Notes: generated by a model not told the origin, from the letters alone. A DNA stretch of 34,424 nt from an archaeon (GCA_002688355.1 NZCT01000006.1:1-34424); one strand, 5' to 3'. Shown: positions 23,348 to 32,187, counted from the stretch's first letter. Numbers and translations: made by a program.

Positions 23348-23605
23348 ATGGCAAATAGACCTATAAAGAAATTTAAATCTGGTTCTTTAGAAGCCGCAAT
23401 TTGGTTTAACGAACGTGAAAATAATGGAGAAATAGTTGGATTTAAAACAGTTAGTTTAAAGAAATCTTGGAAAGATAAAGAAAAAGATGTTTGGAGAAAT
23501 GAAACTTTAAACATAAGAAAACAAGACATAGCAAAACTCTTAGTAATTCTAAATAAAGTTCAAGAAGAATTATTATTAAATAAGGAGGATAATGAAAATG
23601 AGTGA
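23348..23605 (+). CDS. Small conserved-type protein co-transcribed with radA (85 aa)
   Basis: The sequence [20 protein letters not shown], then [18 protein letters not shown] and [18 protein letters not shown], matches a pattern I have seen in small bacterial and archaeal proteins of about 80-90 residues (K..AG.I.A.IW...TV.L..SYKD...W..T..L...DL.KL). No function is established that I can cite. A strong GGAGG lies 7 nt upstream, and its 3' end overlaps radA by 8 nt, so the two are coupled. A DNA-binding or recombination role is inferred from the partner only. Confidence 0.8.
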   Translation: MANRPIKKFKSGSLEAAIWFNERENNGEIVGFKTVSLKKSWKDKEKDVWRNETLNIRKQDIAKLLVILNKVQEELLLNKEDNENE

Positions 23606-24644
23606 AAATATTCAGATGGTAAAACCAGAAGAAAAAATTGAAATAAAAGAAATTCCCAAAGTAAAAACTGAAACAAAAAAAACAACAAAAGAAGAAAAAG
23701 AATTCACAGTGTCTGATCTTCCTGGAGTTGGTCCAGCAACAGCAGAAAAATTAATAGATGCAGGTTTTGATACTTTAATGGCTCTAGCTGTAGCCTCACC
23801 AGCAGAACTTATTGATATAGCTGGAACAACAGAAGCAACAAGTAGAAAAATCATCAACACAGCTAGAAAAAGATTAGATATGGGTTTTGAAACAGGAGAT
23901 GAAGTTCTTAAAAAAAGATTAAACATAGGGAAAATATCAACAAATAGTGAAAATCTAAATAATTTACTTGGAGGTGGAGTAGAAACAAATGCTATTACAG
24001 AGATGTATGGGGAATTCGGTGCTGGAAAAAGTGCCATAGCTCACCAGCTGGCAATAAATGTACAACTACCAAAAGAACAAGGTGGAGTAAATGGTATTGC
24101 AGTATGGCTAGATACAGAAAATACATTTAGACCAGAAAGAATTAAACAAATAGCAGAAAATAATGGTTTAGACGTAGATCAAATTCTAAAAGGTATTCGT
24201 GTTGTACGCTGTTACAATTCTGACCATCAAATGTTAGTTGCTGAAAAAGTAGAAGATTTAATTAAAAATGACAAACTTCCAGTAAAGTTAGTCATAGTAG
24301 ATTCTTTAATGAGTTTATTTAGATCTGATTTTTCAGGAAGGGGCCAGTTGGCAGATAGGCAACAAAAACTAAACAAACATATGCATGTCTTACTAAAATT
24401 AGCAGACACATATAGTATAGCTATTTATGTAACAAACCAAGTTATGTCTCGTCCTGATGTCTTTTTTGGAGATCCAACAGCAGCAATAGGAGGCCATATA
24501 GTGGGTCATAACTCAACCTATAGATTATATCTAAGAAAAGGCAAAAAGGGAACAAGAGTGGCAAAAATGATAGATTCTCCATATCATGCAGAATCTGAGT
24601 GTATTTTCAAAGTAACAGAGAAAGGTATAGAAAACGCAGAATAA
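23598..24644 (+). CDS. radA: DNA repair and recombination protein RadA
   Basis: This archaeal recombinase of about 348 residues forms filaments on single-stranded DNA and catalyses strand exchange. It has a charged N-terminal tail, a helix-hairpin-helix region ([20 protein letters not shown]), Walker [10 protein letters not shown] near residue 140, Walker [12 protein letters not shown], and the L2-region segment [20 protein letters not shown]. An in-frame ATG at 23592 exists, but GGAGG at 23584-23588 is only 3 nt from it and 9 nt from the ATG at 23598, so 23598 is preferred. A T-rich tract follows the stop. Confidence 0.97.
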   Translation: MSENIQMVKPEEKIEIKEIPKVKTETKKTTKEEKEFTVSDLPGVGPATAEKLIDAGFDTLMALAVASPAELIDIAGTTEATSRKIINTARKRLDMGFETGDEVLKKRLNIGKISTNSENLNNLLGGGVETNAITEMYGEFGAGKSAIAHQLAINVQLPKEQGGVNGIAVWLDTENTFRPERIKQIAENNGLDVDQILKGIRVVRCYNSDHQMLVAEKVEDLIKNDKLPVKLVIVDSLMSLFRSDFSGRGQLADRQQKLNKHMHVLLKLADTYSIAIYVTNQVMSRPDVFFGDPTAAIGGHIVGHNSTYRLYLRKGKKGTRVAKMIDSPYHAESECIFKVTEKGIENAE

Positions 24645-24665
24645 TTCTTTTTCTTTTTTTATTTT
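24645..24665 (+). terminator. Oligo-T terminator after radA
   Basis: Directly after the RadA stop codon the plus strand is almost all T (two runs of five and seven T), as expected for archaeal intrinsic termination. It overlaps the last codons of the convergent nucleotidyltransferase gene. Confidence 0.5.
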
Positions 24666-25162
24666 CTAAAATAATCCCTTGTTACTTTATGTTCTCTAGA
24701 AAATTTAATCTCTGCTTCATCATAAGATTTTATAGCATCTTTTGGATCTTGTCCCATAGCTTTATTCTTTTTCATAATTTTCAATTTATTTTTCCAAAAT
24801 TTTACAATTTTAGAATTCTTATCAAAATATTTCTTGATATTTCTCTTTAAGTTCTTCATAAAATCTTTAGGGTCATAAATTATTTTTTCATTTAGATAAT
24901 CATAACATAAATAGGGATACTTTTCGAATTGATAAATCAAATGTTCTTTAGGGCAAATTACTAAATCAATTTCAATTCCATATTTTTTCTTTTTTAATAA
25001 TCTCCATTTTCTTACATTTTCTGAAATTATTTCAATATCAACATCAGAATTTGGTCTTTCTTCTCCTCTTGCTAAACTTCCAAATAAATTTATAGCTATT
25101 GTTGATTTATCTTTCTTATATTTTTCTACAAGTTCATTAACAATTTTTTGGTGAATTTTCAT
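24659..25162 (-). CDS. MNT-type nucleotidyltransferase domain protein (167 aa)
   Basis: A polymerase-beta fold nucleotidyltransferase with the motif NLFGSLARGEERPNSDVDIEI (GSxARG and SDxDIE) near residues 26-46. The protein continues with further strands and a basic helical C terminus (KIVKFWKNKLKIMKKNK). Such proteins transfer nucleotides to proteins or small molecules and are often antitoxins beside HEPN toxins. No HEPN gene is adjacent, so its target is unknown. A TATA-like ATATATAAAA at 25186-25195 supports a leaderless start at 25162. Confidence 0.88.
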   Translation of the reverse strand: MKIHQKIVNELVEKYKKDKSTIAINLFGSLARGEERPNSDVDIEIISENVRKWRLLKKKKYGIEIDLVICPKEHLIYQFEKYPYLCYDYLNEKIIYDPKDFMKNLKRNIKKYFDKNSKIVKFWKNKLKIMKKNKAMGQDPKDAIKSYDEAEIKFSREHKVTRDYFRK

Positions 25163-25214
25163 TTAATTTAATAAAACATTATTCCATATATAAAAGTTAA
25201 CGAAAATGAAAAAA

Positions 25215-25601
25215 TTAAAAGAAAAGGGACTTAATTCCCCAAACTAATAAAGCAACCCAGATTAAGGTATAAAGCCATTGCTCCTTTAATATGTTACTTG
25301 CTCCTTGTTCTTCATAATAACTTATGAATGCACCAATATGTTTTGCCATACCCACAACAATAATCAAAGCAACAAAAGCCAACACTGCAAAAATCTGCAA
25401 AATAGTTATACCAGCTTGATTAAGGTAGTACAAAACAATTACAGCCAATACTAGAGAAATCCAAGAAACAGCTTGTGGTTTACTATACAATTTCCTTGCA
25501 AAATTCATCCAAGAATTCGGAGATACTGCCAAAACGATCAATTTCAAAACTGAAGCTAAAATTACAATAAACGCTATTGTCTCAATAATTCCAAATGCCA
25601 T
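25215..25601 (-). CDS. Four-helix membrane protein of unknown function (128 aa)
   Basis: Four hydrophobic segments (about 5-25, 47-63, 68-88 and 108-126) are separated by short loops, one with NFARKLYSKPQ and one with SYYEEQGASNILKEQW. There is no signal motif and no charged residue inside the helices except near their ends. I do not recognise the family. GAGGTG upstream of the ATG at 25601 is a good ribosome site, so the transcript has a leader. Confidence 0.75.
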   Translation of the reverse strand: MAFGIIETIAFIVILASVLKLIVLAVSPNSWMNFARKLYSKPQAVSWISLVLAVIVLYYLNQAGITILQIFAVLAFVALIIVVGMAKHIGAFISYYEEQGASNILKEQWLYTLIWVALLVWGIKSLFF

Positions 25602-25666
25602 CTATCACACCTCTTTTTTATTTTAATAACAAATAGATTCAATAATTTAAATAATTTACTAAAATA

Positions 25667-26725
25667 CTAAACAATTTCAAATTCTATCTTTATAGGGTTA
25701 TGATCAGAATCTACAAAATTTAAATCAAATGTTTTTACATCAATTACCTTAACATCATCACTAACTAAAAATCCATCAACAATAGCTCTAAAATTCTCTC
25801 CTTCTACATAAGGTTGTTCATTTGTTCTAACAGTTGGTATTTCTTTATCAAAAACAAAACTAAAACCTTCAGGAACCCAATCTTCTGGAAATTTATCTAA
25901 AAACTCAGGATATTCTTGTTTGGTTTTAAATTCAGGAACATTTGGAAGTTCCATATTCCAATCTCCAGCAACAATAACTGCATTACCTCTAGTTCTTTCA
26001 TCTAAAGTTAATTGTCTCAAAAAAGAAAGTTGTTCATCTCTAATTCCTTGTCCAACAAAAGCAGATAAATGAATATTAATAATTGATAAATCTTTATTCT
26101 CTAATTCAACATTTTGTAAAAGAACTGCACGTTTTAAATGAAAATATCTATCTGGAAAATTCTCAACACTTGCTATGCTAAAACGCTTTGCATTACTAAC
26201 TTTAAAACTTGATAAAGAAAACAATCCAGATTGAACAGAGCCAATAGGATCACTTAAAGGAATAGGCAAAAATAAAATTTTATAATTAAAAGCAAAAGAA
26301 GAAAAATAATTAGGAAAAGAATTTTTAATTTGATTAATTTGATTAATATAATAACTTCTACTACTTTTTACATCAACTTCTTGTAAAAGTAAAATATCAG
26401 GAGATTCTTTCTCTAAAAAATTTAAAATATTTTCTAAATGTTCTCGCACAGTTTCTTTTGACTCACCTTTAGACATTTTACCTCCTTCAAGGAAAAAATC
26501 GGCCTCATCTCCAAGGCCAGCATAACCAACATTCCAAGAAATAACAGAAAATGGTTCCTCTTTGTTTAAAACATCTACAGGAATAGAAATCTCCAAATTC
26601 GAAACATCATCAGGATTAAATTCAGTTATAATAACAGTAAACGCAAAAACACTTACAAGAAAAATTAAAAAGATAAAAACAAATAAAAAACTCTTAATAA
26701 AAATGTTAATTTTATTCTTTTTCAT
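25667..26725 (-). CDS. Membrane-anchored endonuclease/exonuclease/phosphatase (EEP) family protein
   Basis: Residues 10-32 form an N-terminal anchor, so the rest (352 aa in total) is likely extracytoplasmic. The EEP fold has its active-site series intact: VISWNVGY (Asn), LLLQEVD (Glu), INIHLSAF (His), VAGDWNMEL (Asp and Asn), and DSDHNPIKI (Asp and His). These enzymes cut phosphodiester bonds in DNA, RNA or lipids, using Mg2+. The position outside the cell suggests digestion of external nucleic acid or lipid phosphate, a useful trait for a scavenging archaeon, but the substrate is not decided by sequence. A TATA-like CCTTATATATGG at 26743-26754 (minus strand) lies upstream. Confidence 0.88.
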   Translation of the reverse strand: MKKNKINIFIKSFLFVFIFLIFLVSVFAFTVIITEFNPDDVSNLEISIPVDVLNKEEPFSVISWNVGYAGLGDEADFFLEGGKMSKGESKETVREHLENILNFLEKESPDILLLQEVDVKSSRSYYINQINQIKNSFPNYFSSFAFNYKILFLPIPLSDPIGSVQSGLFSLSSFKVSNAKRFSIASVENFPDRYFHLKRAVLLQNVELENKDLSIINIHLSAFVGQGIRDEQLSFLRQLTLDERTRGNAVIVAGDWNMELPNVPEFKTKQEYPEFLDKFPEDWVPEGFSFVFDKEIPTVRTNEQPYVEGENFRAIVDGFLVSDDVKVIDVKTFDLNFVDSDHNPIKIEFEIV

Positions 26726-26804
26726 TATATAATTAAATTAATTCCATATATAAGGTTTATTTAAAAAACACAAACTTAAAAAACAAAAACATAATTTAAC
26801 TATT

Positions 26805-28058
26805 GTGGAAAAAAAGGAGGATAATGTATTACTTTATGAATTAATACATTCTAAAAGAAAACATAGAACAGAAACCTTTAGAAAAATTAATCAAAACAAA
26901 CAAGGTTTCATTTTATTAAACTTAACAACTATACTGCAAAAAGAAATTTTACATAATTTAGAAGATCAAGAAATTGTAAATTTACTGGAATTCCTAGATC
27001 CAGATAAAGCAATAGATATTTTACATAATCTAAACAAAGAAAGAAAAGATCAAGTAGTTGATAATTTAAATAAAACAATTAAAGACAAAGTAGAATTCTT
27101 ATTAAAATTCAATCCAAAAACAGCAGCAGGTATGATGTCTTTAGAATACTTAGAAATTTCTAAAGGAATAACATTTGGAAAAGTATCTCTATTAATAAAA
27201 AAACATGAAAAAAGAACTGGTAAATTTCCAGCTATACTAGTAATTGAAAATGGTTTCCTAATGGGTGAAGTTCCTGGAGAATCTCTAGTTTTGCATGGCA
27301 AATCTGAAAAGATTGATAATTACGTTAAAAAAGTTCCACATATAAAATATAATAAAAGCGAAAGAGAAGTAAATAATCTATTAAAGAAAAATCCCCATAA
27401 CAAAATAGTTGTCCTAGATGATAACGAAAGTATCTTAGGTATAATTTATTCTGTTGATATTTTACAAGTAATACAAAAAAAATCTAATAGCCTTTATGAT
27501 TTTGCAGGCGTTAGTGATGAAGAAGATATCTTAGACCCCCCACAAGAAAAAGTAAGACATAGATATAAATGGTTAATTCTAAATCTAGGAACTACATTTC
27601 TAGCAGCATCTGTAGTGGGTTTATTTCAGGAAACAATTTCATCCTTTATTTTATTAGCAATTTACATGCCAATCATTGCAGGAATGGGTGGTAACGCAGG
27701 AACTCAAACTCTAGCAGTGGTTATTCGTGGTCTAGCGTTAAAAGAAATAGAACTTAAAACAAGTAAAAAAGTTATAATAAATGAAGTTCTAGCTGGAATA
27801 ATGAATGGTTTGATTAATGGTATTCTAGTTGCAGCCATAGCAATCTTATGGAGTAAAAATCCTTTATTTGGTTTAATAATAGGATTATCAATAGTAATCA
27901 ACCTAATTGTAGCAGCATTCTTTGGAGTAATAATTCCATTGACAATGAAAAAATTAGGAAAAGATCCAGCATCATCTGCAACAATATTTATTACAACAGC
28001 AACAGATGTATTTGGATTCTTAGTGTTCTTAGGATTAGCAAGATTAATATTAGTATAA
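26805..28058 (+). CDS. mgtE: Magnesium transporter MgtE
   Basis: The 417-residue channel has the MgtE N domain (about 35-130), a CBS-type regulatory region (about 130-225, with IKYNKSEREVNNLLKKN and VVLDDNESILGIIY) and five membrane helices from about 255. The signature YMPIIAGMGGNAGTQT lies in the pore helix. It admits Mg2+ when intracellular Mg2+ is low. The start is a GTG, as no in-frame ATG precedes the conserved region; an AAGGAGG inside the gene (26814-26820) precedes an out-of-frame ATG and is probably incidental. TTTATTTAAA at 26756-26765 is a possible promoter. Confidence 0.95.
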   Translation: MEKKEDNVLLYELIHSKRKHRTETFRKINQNKQGFILLNLTTILQKEILHNLEDQEIVNLLEFLDPDKAIDILHNLNKERKDQVVDNLNKTIKDKVEFLLKFNPKTAAGMMSLEYLEISKGITFGKVSLLIKKHEKRTGKFPAILVIENGFLMGEVPGESLVLHGKSEKIDNYVKKVPHIKYNKSEREVNNLLKKNPHNKIVVLDDNESILGIIYSVDILQVIQKKSNSLYDFAGVSDEEDILDPPQEKVRHRYKWLILNLGTTFLAASVVGLFQETISSFILLAIYMPIIAGMGGNAGTQTLAVVIRGLALKEIELKTSKKVIINEVLAGIMNGLINGILVAAIAILWSKNPLFGLIIGLSIVINLIVAAFFGVIIPLTMKKLGKDPASSATIFITTATDVFGFLVFLGLARLILV

Positions 28059-28106
28059 ACTACATTACAATAAAACATAAAAATACTACTATCAACAATA
28101 TACAAA

Positions 28107-28712
28107 ATGACACATACTTTACCAGAACTAGGATATGAATATAATGCTCTAGAACCACATTTCGATGAAAAAACTATGATTATACATCATACAAAACATC
28201 ATCAAACTTACATAGATAAATTAAACGCAGCCCTAGAAAATAATGAAGAATTAAAATCTAAAGATGTTATAGAATTATTAAAAGATCTAAATTCTATTCC
28301 TGAAGATATAAGAACTGCAATTCGAAATCATGGAGGAGGGCATTTTAACCATTCATTTTGGTGGCCAATGCTAAAAAGAGACACACAATGTAAAGGAGAA
28401 ATATTAGAAGCAATAAACACAAAGTTTGAATCATTTGAAAAATTCAAAGAAGAGCTTACTAACACTGCCTTAACTTTATTTGGATCTGGATGGGCATGGT
28501 TAGTTGTAAATAATGGAGAATTAGAGATAGTACAAACATCAAATCAAGATAGTCCAATAAGTGAAGGAAAAATTCCCATATTAGGAATCGATATGTGGGA
28601 ACATGCAGCATATTTACGCTACCAAAATAGAAAACCAGATTATGTTGAAGCATTTTTTAACGTTATAAATTGGGATCAAGTTAACGAGAATTATTTAGAA
28701 ACGAGAAAATAA
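28107..28712 (+). CDS. sod: Superoxide dismutase, Fe/Mn family
   Basis: This 201-residue enzyme disproportionates superoxide in the cytoplasm. The four metal ligands are visible: H27 in IIHHTKHHQTY, the His of GHFNHSFWW, and the Asp and His of GIDMWEHAAYLRYQ. Length and all motifs are normal for the family. The residues do not firmly separate Fe from Mn use. The gene ends 1 nt from the convergent membrane-protein gene. Its presence indicates at least occasional oxygen exposure. Confidence 0.96.
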   Translation: MTHTLPELGYEYNALEPHFDEKTMIIHHTKHHQTYIDKLNAALENNEELKSKDVIELLKDLNSIPEDIRTAIRNHGGGHFNHSFWWPMLKRDTQCKGEILEAINTKFESFEKFKEELTNTALTLFGSGWAWLVVNNGELEIVQTSNQDSPISEGKIPILGIDMWEHAAYLRYQNRKPDYVEAFFNVINWDQVNENYLETRK

Positions 28713-28713
28713 T

Positions 28714-29247
28714 CTATCCTTCGGGTTTAACTACATTCTCAGAAATAAATTTAATTGCTACAGATGCTATTAACAATACAACAATAGCACCTAAAACTCT
28801 TGGATGAACAATTGCATTTAACCCAACAGTAACTCTACTTTCATCATCTGGGTCCGAACCTGGAAGCTTATCGCCAAAGATTTGTGTTAAAGCAACTAAA
28901 AATAAAATTATACCAATAACCAAAACAGGCCAATACACTCTAGGATCCTCAACTGCTTTCTGCAACTCTGAATCTCGTACACCCATAAATAAAAATGCAG
29001 ATAATAAAAACATCAATAAGACTAAAAATACAACAAACCAAGGACTTACAAAATTAATAAATCTAACAGCATCTGCTGAAAATATAAACAACATTCCGAC
29101 ACAAAAAGAGATAAATAATTTAGGTACTTTATTTTCTCCCAATAACTTAAATTTATCTAAAATTGCATAAGTAACAGCTATAACTAAACCTAATGAAAAA
29201 ACAGGTGTAAAAAATTCTAGCACTCCAAGATCTAAAACAGTTGCCAT
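28714..29247 (-). CDS. Membrane paralogue 3 of a tandem triplet (177 aa)
   Basis: The N-terminal stretch GVLEFFTPVFSLGLVIAVTYAILDKFKLLGE is shared, with changes, by the two genes upstream (AILEK-x2-I-x-G). Five or so hydrophobic segments follow (near 12-32, 44-60, 67-90, 105-125 and 150-168), with a short acidic loop SDPDDESR. No known family is recognised. It lies 2 nt downstream of paralogue 2 in one operon, so the three products may form a hetero-oligomeric membrane complex, which is inference. Confidence 0.75.
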   Translation of the reverse strand: MATVLDLGVLEFFTPVFSLGLVIAVTYAILDKFKLLGENKVPKLFISFCVGMLFIFSADAVRFINFVSPWFVVFLVLLMFLLSAFLFMGVRDSELQKAVEDPRVYWPVLVIGIILFLVALTQIFGDKLPGSDPDDESRVTVGLNAIVHPRVLGAIVVLLIASVAIKFISENVVKPEG

Positions 29248-29249
29248 TT

Positions 29250-29810
29250 TTAATCTCTGTTACCAAATATCAATTTCTCCCATTTTTCAGCAGTATCTCC
29301 AAGACTTCCACTTTGTCTACCGCCACCAACAACCGCAAAGATTATTATTAGTATTATAGCTGCAACTAATAAAGTGGGCCAATATATTTGAACCCAATAA
29401 GGAACTAAAAATTCCAAATCTAACGTTGGCGCTAAGGACCAATATATAAAAATTATAGATATAACAGCACCAACAAGGAAACCTATAGGTCCCAATCCCT
29501 TATTAACATTAGCACCCAATATTCCAAACAAAACCAAAGTCATAACTAAAACTATGATAAATAAAGATATCTTAGGTAAAAAATAATTTAATCTTGAAAT
29601 TATTATAAAATTATTAACAAAAAATAAGCCTATTATTAAAGCTACGACAGCATTGATATTGGTTCTAGGTTTTGAATCTCTTTCTCCAAAAATCTTAACT
29701 TTTTCTAAAATAGCAAAAGTAATTGTAAATACTAATAAAAATGGTAAAATAAATTCATAAAATCCTATTCCTTGTAATTGATAAAATAAACTTGCTATAT
29801 CAGTTGGCAT
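29250..29810 (-). CDS. Membrane paralogue 2 of a tandem triplet (186 aa)
   Basis: It shares with its neighbours the pattern GFYEFILPFLLVFTITFAIL followed by EKVKIFGE, then a helix (VVALIIGLFFVNN) and three more hydrophobic segments. A Trp/Tyr-rich loop VPYWVQIYWP occurs before the last helix, and the C-terminal tail is polar (GGGRQSGSLGDTAEKWEKL). A GGAGG within the end of paralogue 1 lies upstream of its ATG. The function is unknown; the family appears typical of small archaea, from memory. Confidence 0.75.
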   Translation of the reverse strand: MPTDIASLFYQLQGIGFYEFILPFLLVFTITFAILEKVKIFGERDSKPRTNINAVVALIIGLFFVNNFIIISRLNYFLPKISLFIIVLVMTLVLFGILGANVNKGLGPIGFLVGAVISIIFIYWSLAPTLDLEFLVPYWVQIYWPTLLVAAIILIIIFAVVGGGRQSGSLGDTAEKWEKLIFGNRD

Positions 29811-30404
29811 TTAGCTATCCTCCTTTTTCTCTTCATCATTTCCCCCATTCCCATTTCTAGGCCCACGAGTAATAACAATGATAACAACTAAAATAATAGT
29901 TACAACAATTATACTTGTAATCACAGTACTATCAAAGTTACTAATAAAATAATCATAAACTATAGTTAAAAAACTTTTCCCTTTTGAATCTCTTATCGCT
30001 CCTAAAAAGATTAACACAATACCAACAAATAAAGCTATCACAAATCCCTTATACCAATTAGGATGTCCAGTAGAAAAGTCTAATTCTTTTGTTCCCATAA
30101 AAGCCCCAATTAATAATAAAAAACTAATTGAAACTACCAACAACAAAACAACATTAGGTAAACTTTCATTAATAATACCCACAACATTTGTAGCAGCAAC
30201 AGTCAATAGTCCAACTACAAATGCAACCATAGTATTCAAATTCTTATTAGGAACTTTCTTATCTTCAGTCCCTTCACTACCTAAAATCATAGTTTTCTCT
30301 AGAATAGCATAAACAATAGTAAAAACTAACAAAAATGGAAGTATTACATCGAATACTCCAAAGTCTCTAAAAAAATCAATTGCCCTTGTTAACGGCGAGG
30401 ACAT
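29811..30404 (-). CDS. Membrane paralogue 1 of a tandem triplet (197 aa)
   Basis: Residues 15-42 read FGVFDVILPFLLVFTIVYAI and LEKTMILG, the family signature also found in the two following genes. It has about five hydrophobic segments and a polar, acidic C-terminal tail (RGPRNGNGGNDEEKKEDS). The gene abuts the next one with no gap and follows the PRC-barrel gene by 33 nt, with a GAGAGGT ribosome site. Members probably share topology with a cytoplasmic tail. Confidence 0.75.
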   Translation of the reverse strand: MSSPLTRAIDFFRDFGVFDVILPFLLVFTIVYAILEKTMILGSEGTEDKKVPNKNLNTMVAFVVGLLTVAATNVVGIINESLPNVVLLLVVSISFLLLIGAFMGTKELDFSTGHPNWYKGFVIALFVGIVLIFLGAIRDSKGKSFLTIVYDYFISNFDSTVITSIIVVTIILVVIIVITRGPRNGNGGNDEEKKEDS

Positions 30405-30437
30405 TTACCAACCTCTCTTTTTACCATATTTTTTTAT

Positions 30438-30719
30438 TTAATCCTCATCTTCATCTTCGTCTAATCCATAATTTGGAACTGCAGCCCTACTTACAATAAA
30501 TACATCTCCAATATTATTAACTAGATTATGTGGAACTATAACACCTTTAGCGCCGCTTAAGACCTTATTTAAGTATGAATTTTTAGTAGCTCTTATTCTC
30601 CAACCATGAATTCTATTAGATGCTAACTGTGCTTCTTCAACTTCACCAAAATAAAAACCTTCATCTGTAAATACTTTCATATTCATACAATCACTCATTT
30701 TTTTTGCTTTCAATACCAT
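30438..30719 (-). CDS. PRC-barrel domain protein (93 aa)
   Basis: This small beta-barrel protein has the pattern KVFTDEGFYFGEVEEA, and later GAKGVIVPHNLVNNIGDVFIV, of archaeal PRC-barrel proteins, and ends with an acidic DEDEDED tail. Related archaeal PRC-barrel proteins (CdpA/CdpB) take part in cell division, while others act in RNA processing, so the role here is uncertain. AAAGGAGG precedes the ATG. It is first in an operon with three membrane paralogues, so a membrane-linked structural role is plausible. Confidence 0.85.
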   Translation of the reverse strand: MVLKAKKMSDCMNMKVFTDEGFYFGEVEEAQLASNRIHGWRIRATKNSYLNKVLSGAKGVIVPHNLVNNIGDVFIVSRAAVPNYGLDEDEDED

Positions 30720-30798
30720 TTTAAAGCCTCCTTTGTTTTCTAAATAAATATAATATAAAAAACAAGTATTTTTAACTATTTAAAGTTTATCCTAGAAA

Positions 30799-31464
30799 AT
30801 GACATTAAAAAATATAACAATTATAGGTACTTCTCACATTTCAATAGAATCTATTCAAGAAGTAGAAACAGAAATACTAACAAAAAAACCAGATATTGTA
30901 GCTTTAGAGCTAGATAAAAAAAGATTTGTATCCTTAATAGGTCCAAAAAGAAAAATAAAACTCTCAGATATTCGCGTTTTAGGAGTAAAAGGATTTTTAT
31001 TTAATTTAATTGGTTCATACATCGAAAAAAAACTAGGTCAATTAGTCGGAGTTTCACCAGGTTCTGAAATGAAAAAAGCTATTCAATTAGCTCATGAACA
31101 TAAAATAAAAGTTGCATTAGTAGATCAAGAAATCTCAGTTACTTTAAAAAGATTATCAAAAGCAATTACTTGGAAAGAAAAATTTACTTTTGTTAAAGAA
31201 ATAATAAAAGGATTTTTCGTTAAAGATAAATTAGTAAAAAAAATAGATTTAAGAAAAGTTCCTTCTGAAAAGATCATAAACGAGATGATGAAACGTGTTA
31301 AAAAAAGTTACCCATCAATTCATAAAGTTTTAATAGAAGAACGTAATCATATAATCACAAATAAACTAAAAAATTTACAAGAATTACATCCAGATAAAAA
31401 AATATTAGTAATAATAGGTGCAGGACATAAAAATGAGGTTATCAAACTCTTATCAAGAGACTAA
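30799..31464 (+). CDS. traB: TraB family protein
   Basis: The 221-residue protein has the TraB/PrgY features GTSHISIES near the N terminus, VALELDKKRF, VSPGSEMKKAI and a final VIIGAGHKNEV. These conserved Gly, His, Glu and Arg residues are thought to form a metallohydrolase-like site. The N-terminal domain appears complete, with no C-terminal membrane domain of the longer archaeal TraB proteins. The next gene, a membrane protein, overlaps its 3' end by 32 nt and could supply that membrane part in trans, which is inference. Confidence 0.88.
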   Translation: MTLKNITIIGTSHISIESIQEVETEILTKKPDIVALELDKKRFVSLIGPKRKIKLSDIRVLGVKGFLFNLIGSYIEKKLGQLVGVSPGSEMKKAIQLAHEHKIKVALVDQEISVTLKRLSKAITWKEKFTFVKEIIKGFFVKDKLVKKIDLRKVPSEKIINEMMKRVKKSYPSIHKVLIEERNHIITNKLKNLQELHPDKKILVIIGAGHKNEVIKLLSRD

Positions 31465-32173
31465 ACATATATTAATAATAATTCTATTACTAACGGTAAT
31501 ATTTTCATTTAATGATGGTTCTGAAATTTTTAACGCTAGTAATTATGCAATAAATTTTATTCTTGCACTAGTCTTAGTAACATTATCAATCCTAGTTCAT
31601 TTATTTGTCCTAAAATTTTCTGGAAAACATTATGGGGTCTCACCAACATTTAGACTCTGGTCTCTAGAAGAATTTATTAATTTGCATCCAGTTACTTGGA
31701 AAAAAACAAAAAGCTTTCATGCGAACTTCTCAGGGCCTATTCTAGCAATTCTAATAACATTAATCTCAAACGGAAAAGCGTTCTTTACAGCATTATTTAC
31801 TTTTGATATAAAAAATACAAAAACAATTGGAAGACCCTACGCAAATATAACGGAAAAAGAAATAGGGCAAATAGCTTTTCTTTTAATCTTCTCACATTTC
31901 CTATTAGTAGTTCTATTCAAATTACTAAATATAAATTTAGGCGTAAGGATAAACACATGGATAATTGTATGGAATTTAATTCCTTTCTCAACATTAATAG
32001 GTGCAAGAATATTCTTTGGTTCAAGAGTACTTTATATATTTACATTAACAATATCTATAGCAACATTAACATTAATTGGAATTTTATCAACAACTGTAGC
32101 TTTAATAATTTCCATAGTTTTTGCAATATTACTCGTTGCTTTATTTTTATGGTATATTGAATCAAAATTATAA
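31433..32173 (+). CDS. Degenerate site-2-protease (M50)-like membrane protein
   Basis: This protein of about 246 residues (ATG at 31433; a GTG at 31418 is also in frame) has six or more hydrophobic segments laid out as in archaeal S2P proteases. The zinc motif, usually VHELAHKFVAKHYG, reads VHLFVLKFSGKHYG, so H56 stays but Glu and the second His are both Leu. The later NLIPIPPLDGSKIFFGS motif reads NLIPFSTLIGARIFFGS, losing the zinc-binding Asp. The GPILAILITL segment matches S2P GPLAN. Proteolysis should be lost, so a scaffold or regulatory role is more likely. It overlaps the traB gene. Confidence 0.82.
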   Translation: MRLSNSYQETKHILIIILLLTVIFSFNDGSEIFNASNYAINFILALVLVTLSILVHLFVLKFSGKHYGVSPTFRLWSLEEFINLHPVTWKKTKSFHANFSGPILAILITLISNGKAFFTALFTFDIKNTKTIGRPYANITEKEIGQIAFLLIFSHFLLVVLFKLLNINLGVRINTWIIVWNLIPFSTLIGARIFFGSRVLYIFTLTISIATLTLIGILSTTVALIISIVFAILLVALFLWYIESKL

Positions 32174-32178
32174 TCAAA

Positions 32179-32187
32179 TTTATAAAA
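32179..32187 (+). promoter_or_regulatory. TATA box for the 125-aa gene
   Basis: TTTATAAAA is centred about 25 nt before the ATG at 32208, fitting a leaderless start. Confidence 0.4.

Noticed and set aside
23612-24037. 141-codon minus-strand frame opposite radA
   Set aside because: Long but antisense to a highly conserved gene, with low-complexity Phe/Ser/Val composition.
24659-25162. Toxin-antitoxin pair of the MNT/HEPN type
   Set aside because: The nucleotidyltransferase is present, but the neighbour at 25215 is a four-helix membrane protein, not a HEPN toxin.
26824-26844. ATG after a strong AAGGAGG near the mgtE start
   Set aside because: Out of frame with MgtE and stops after six codons, so the GTG at 26805 is kept.
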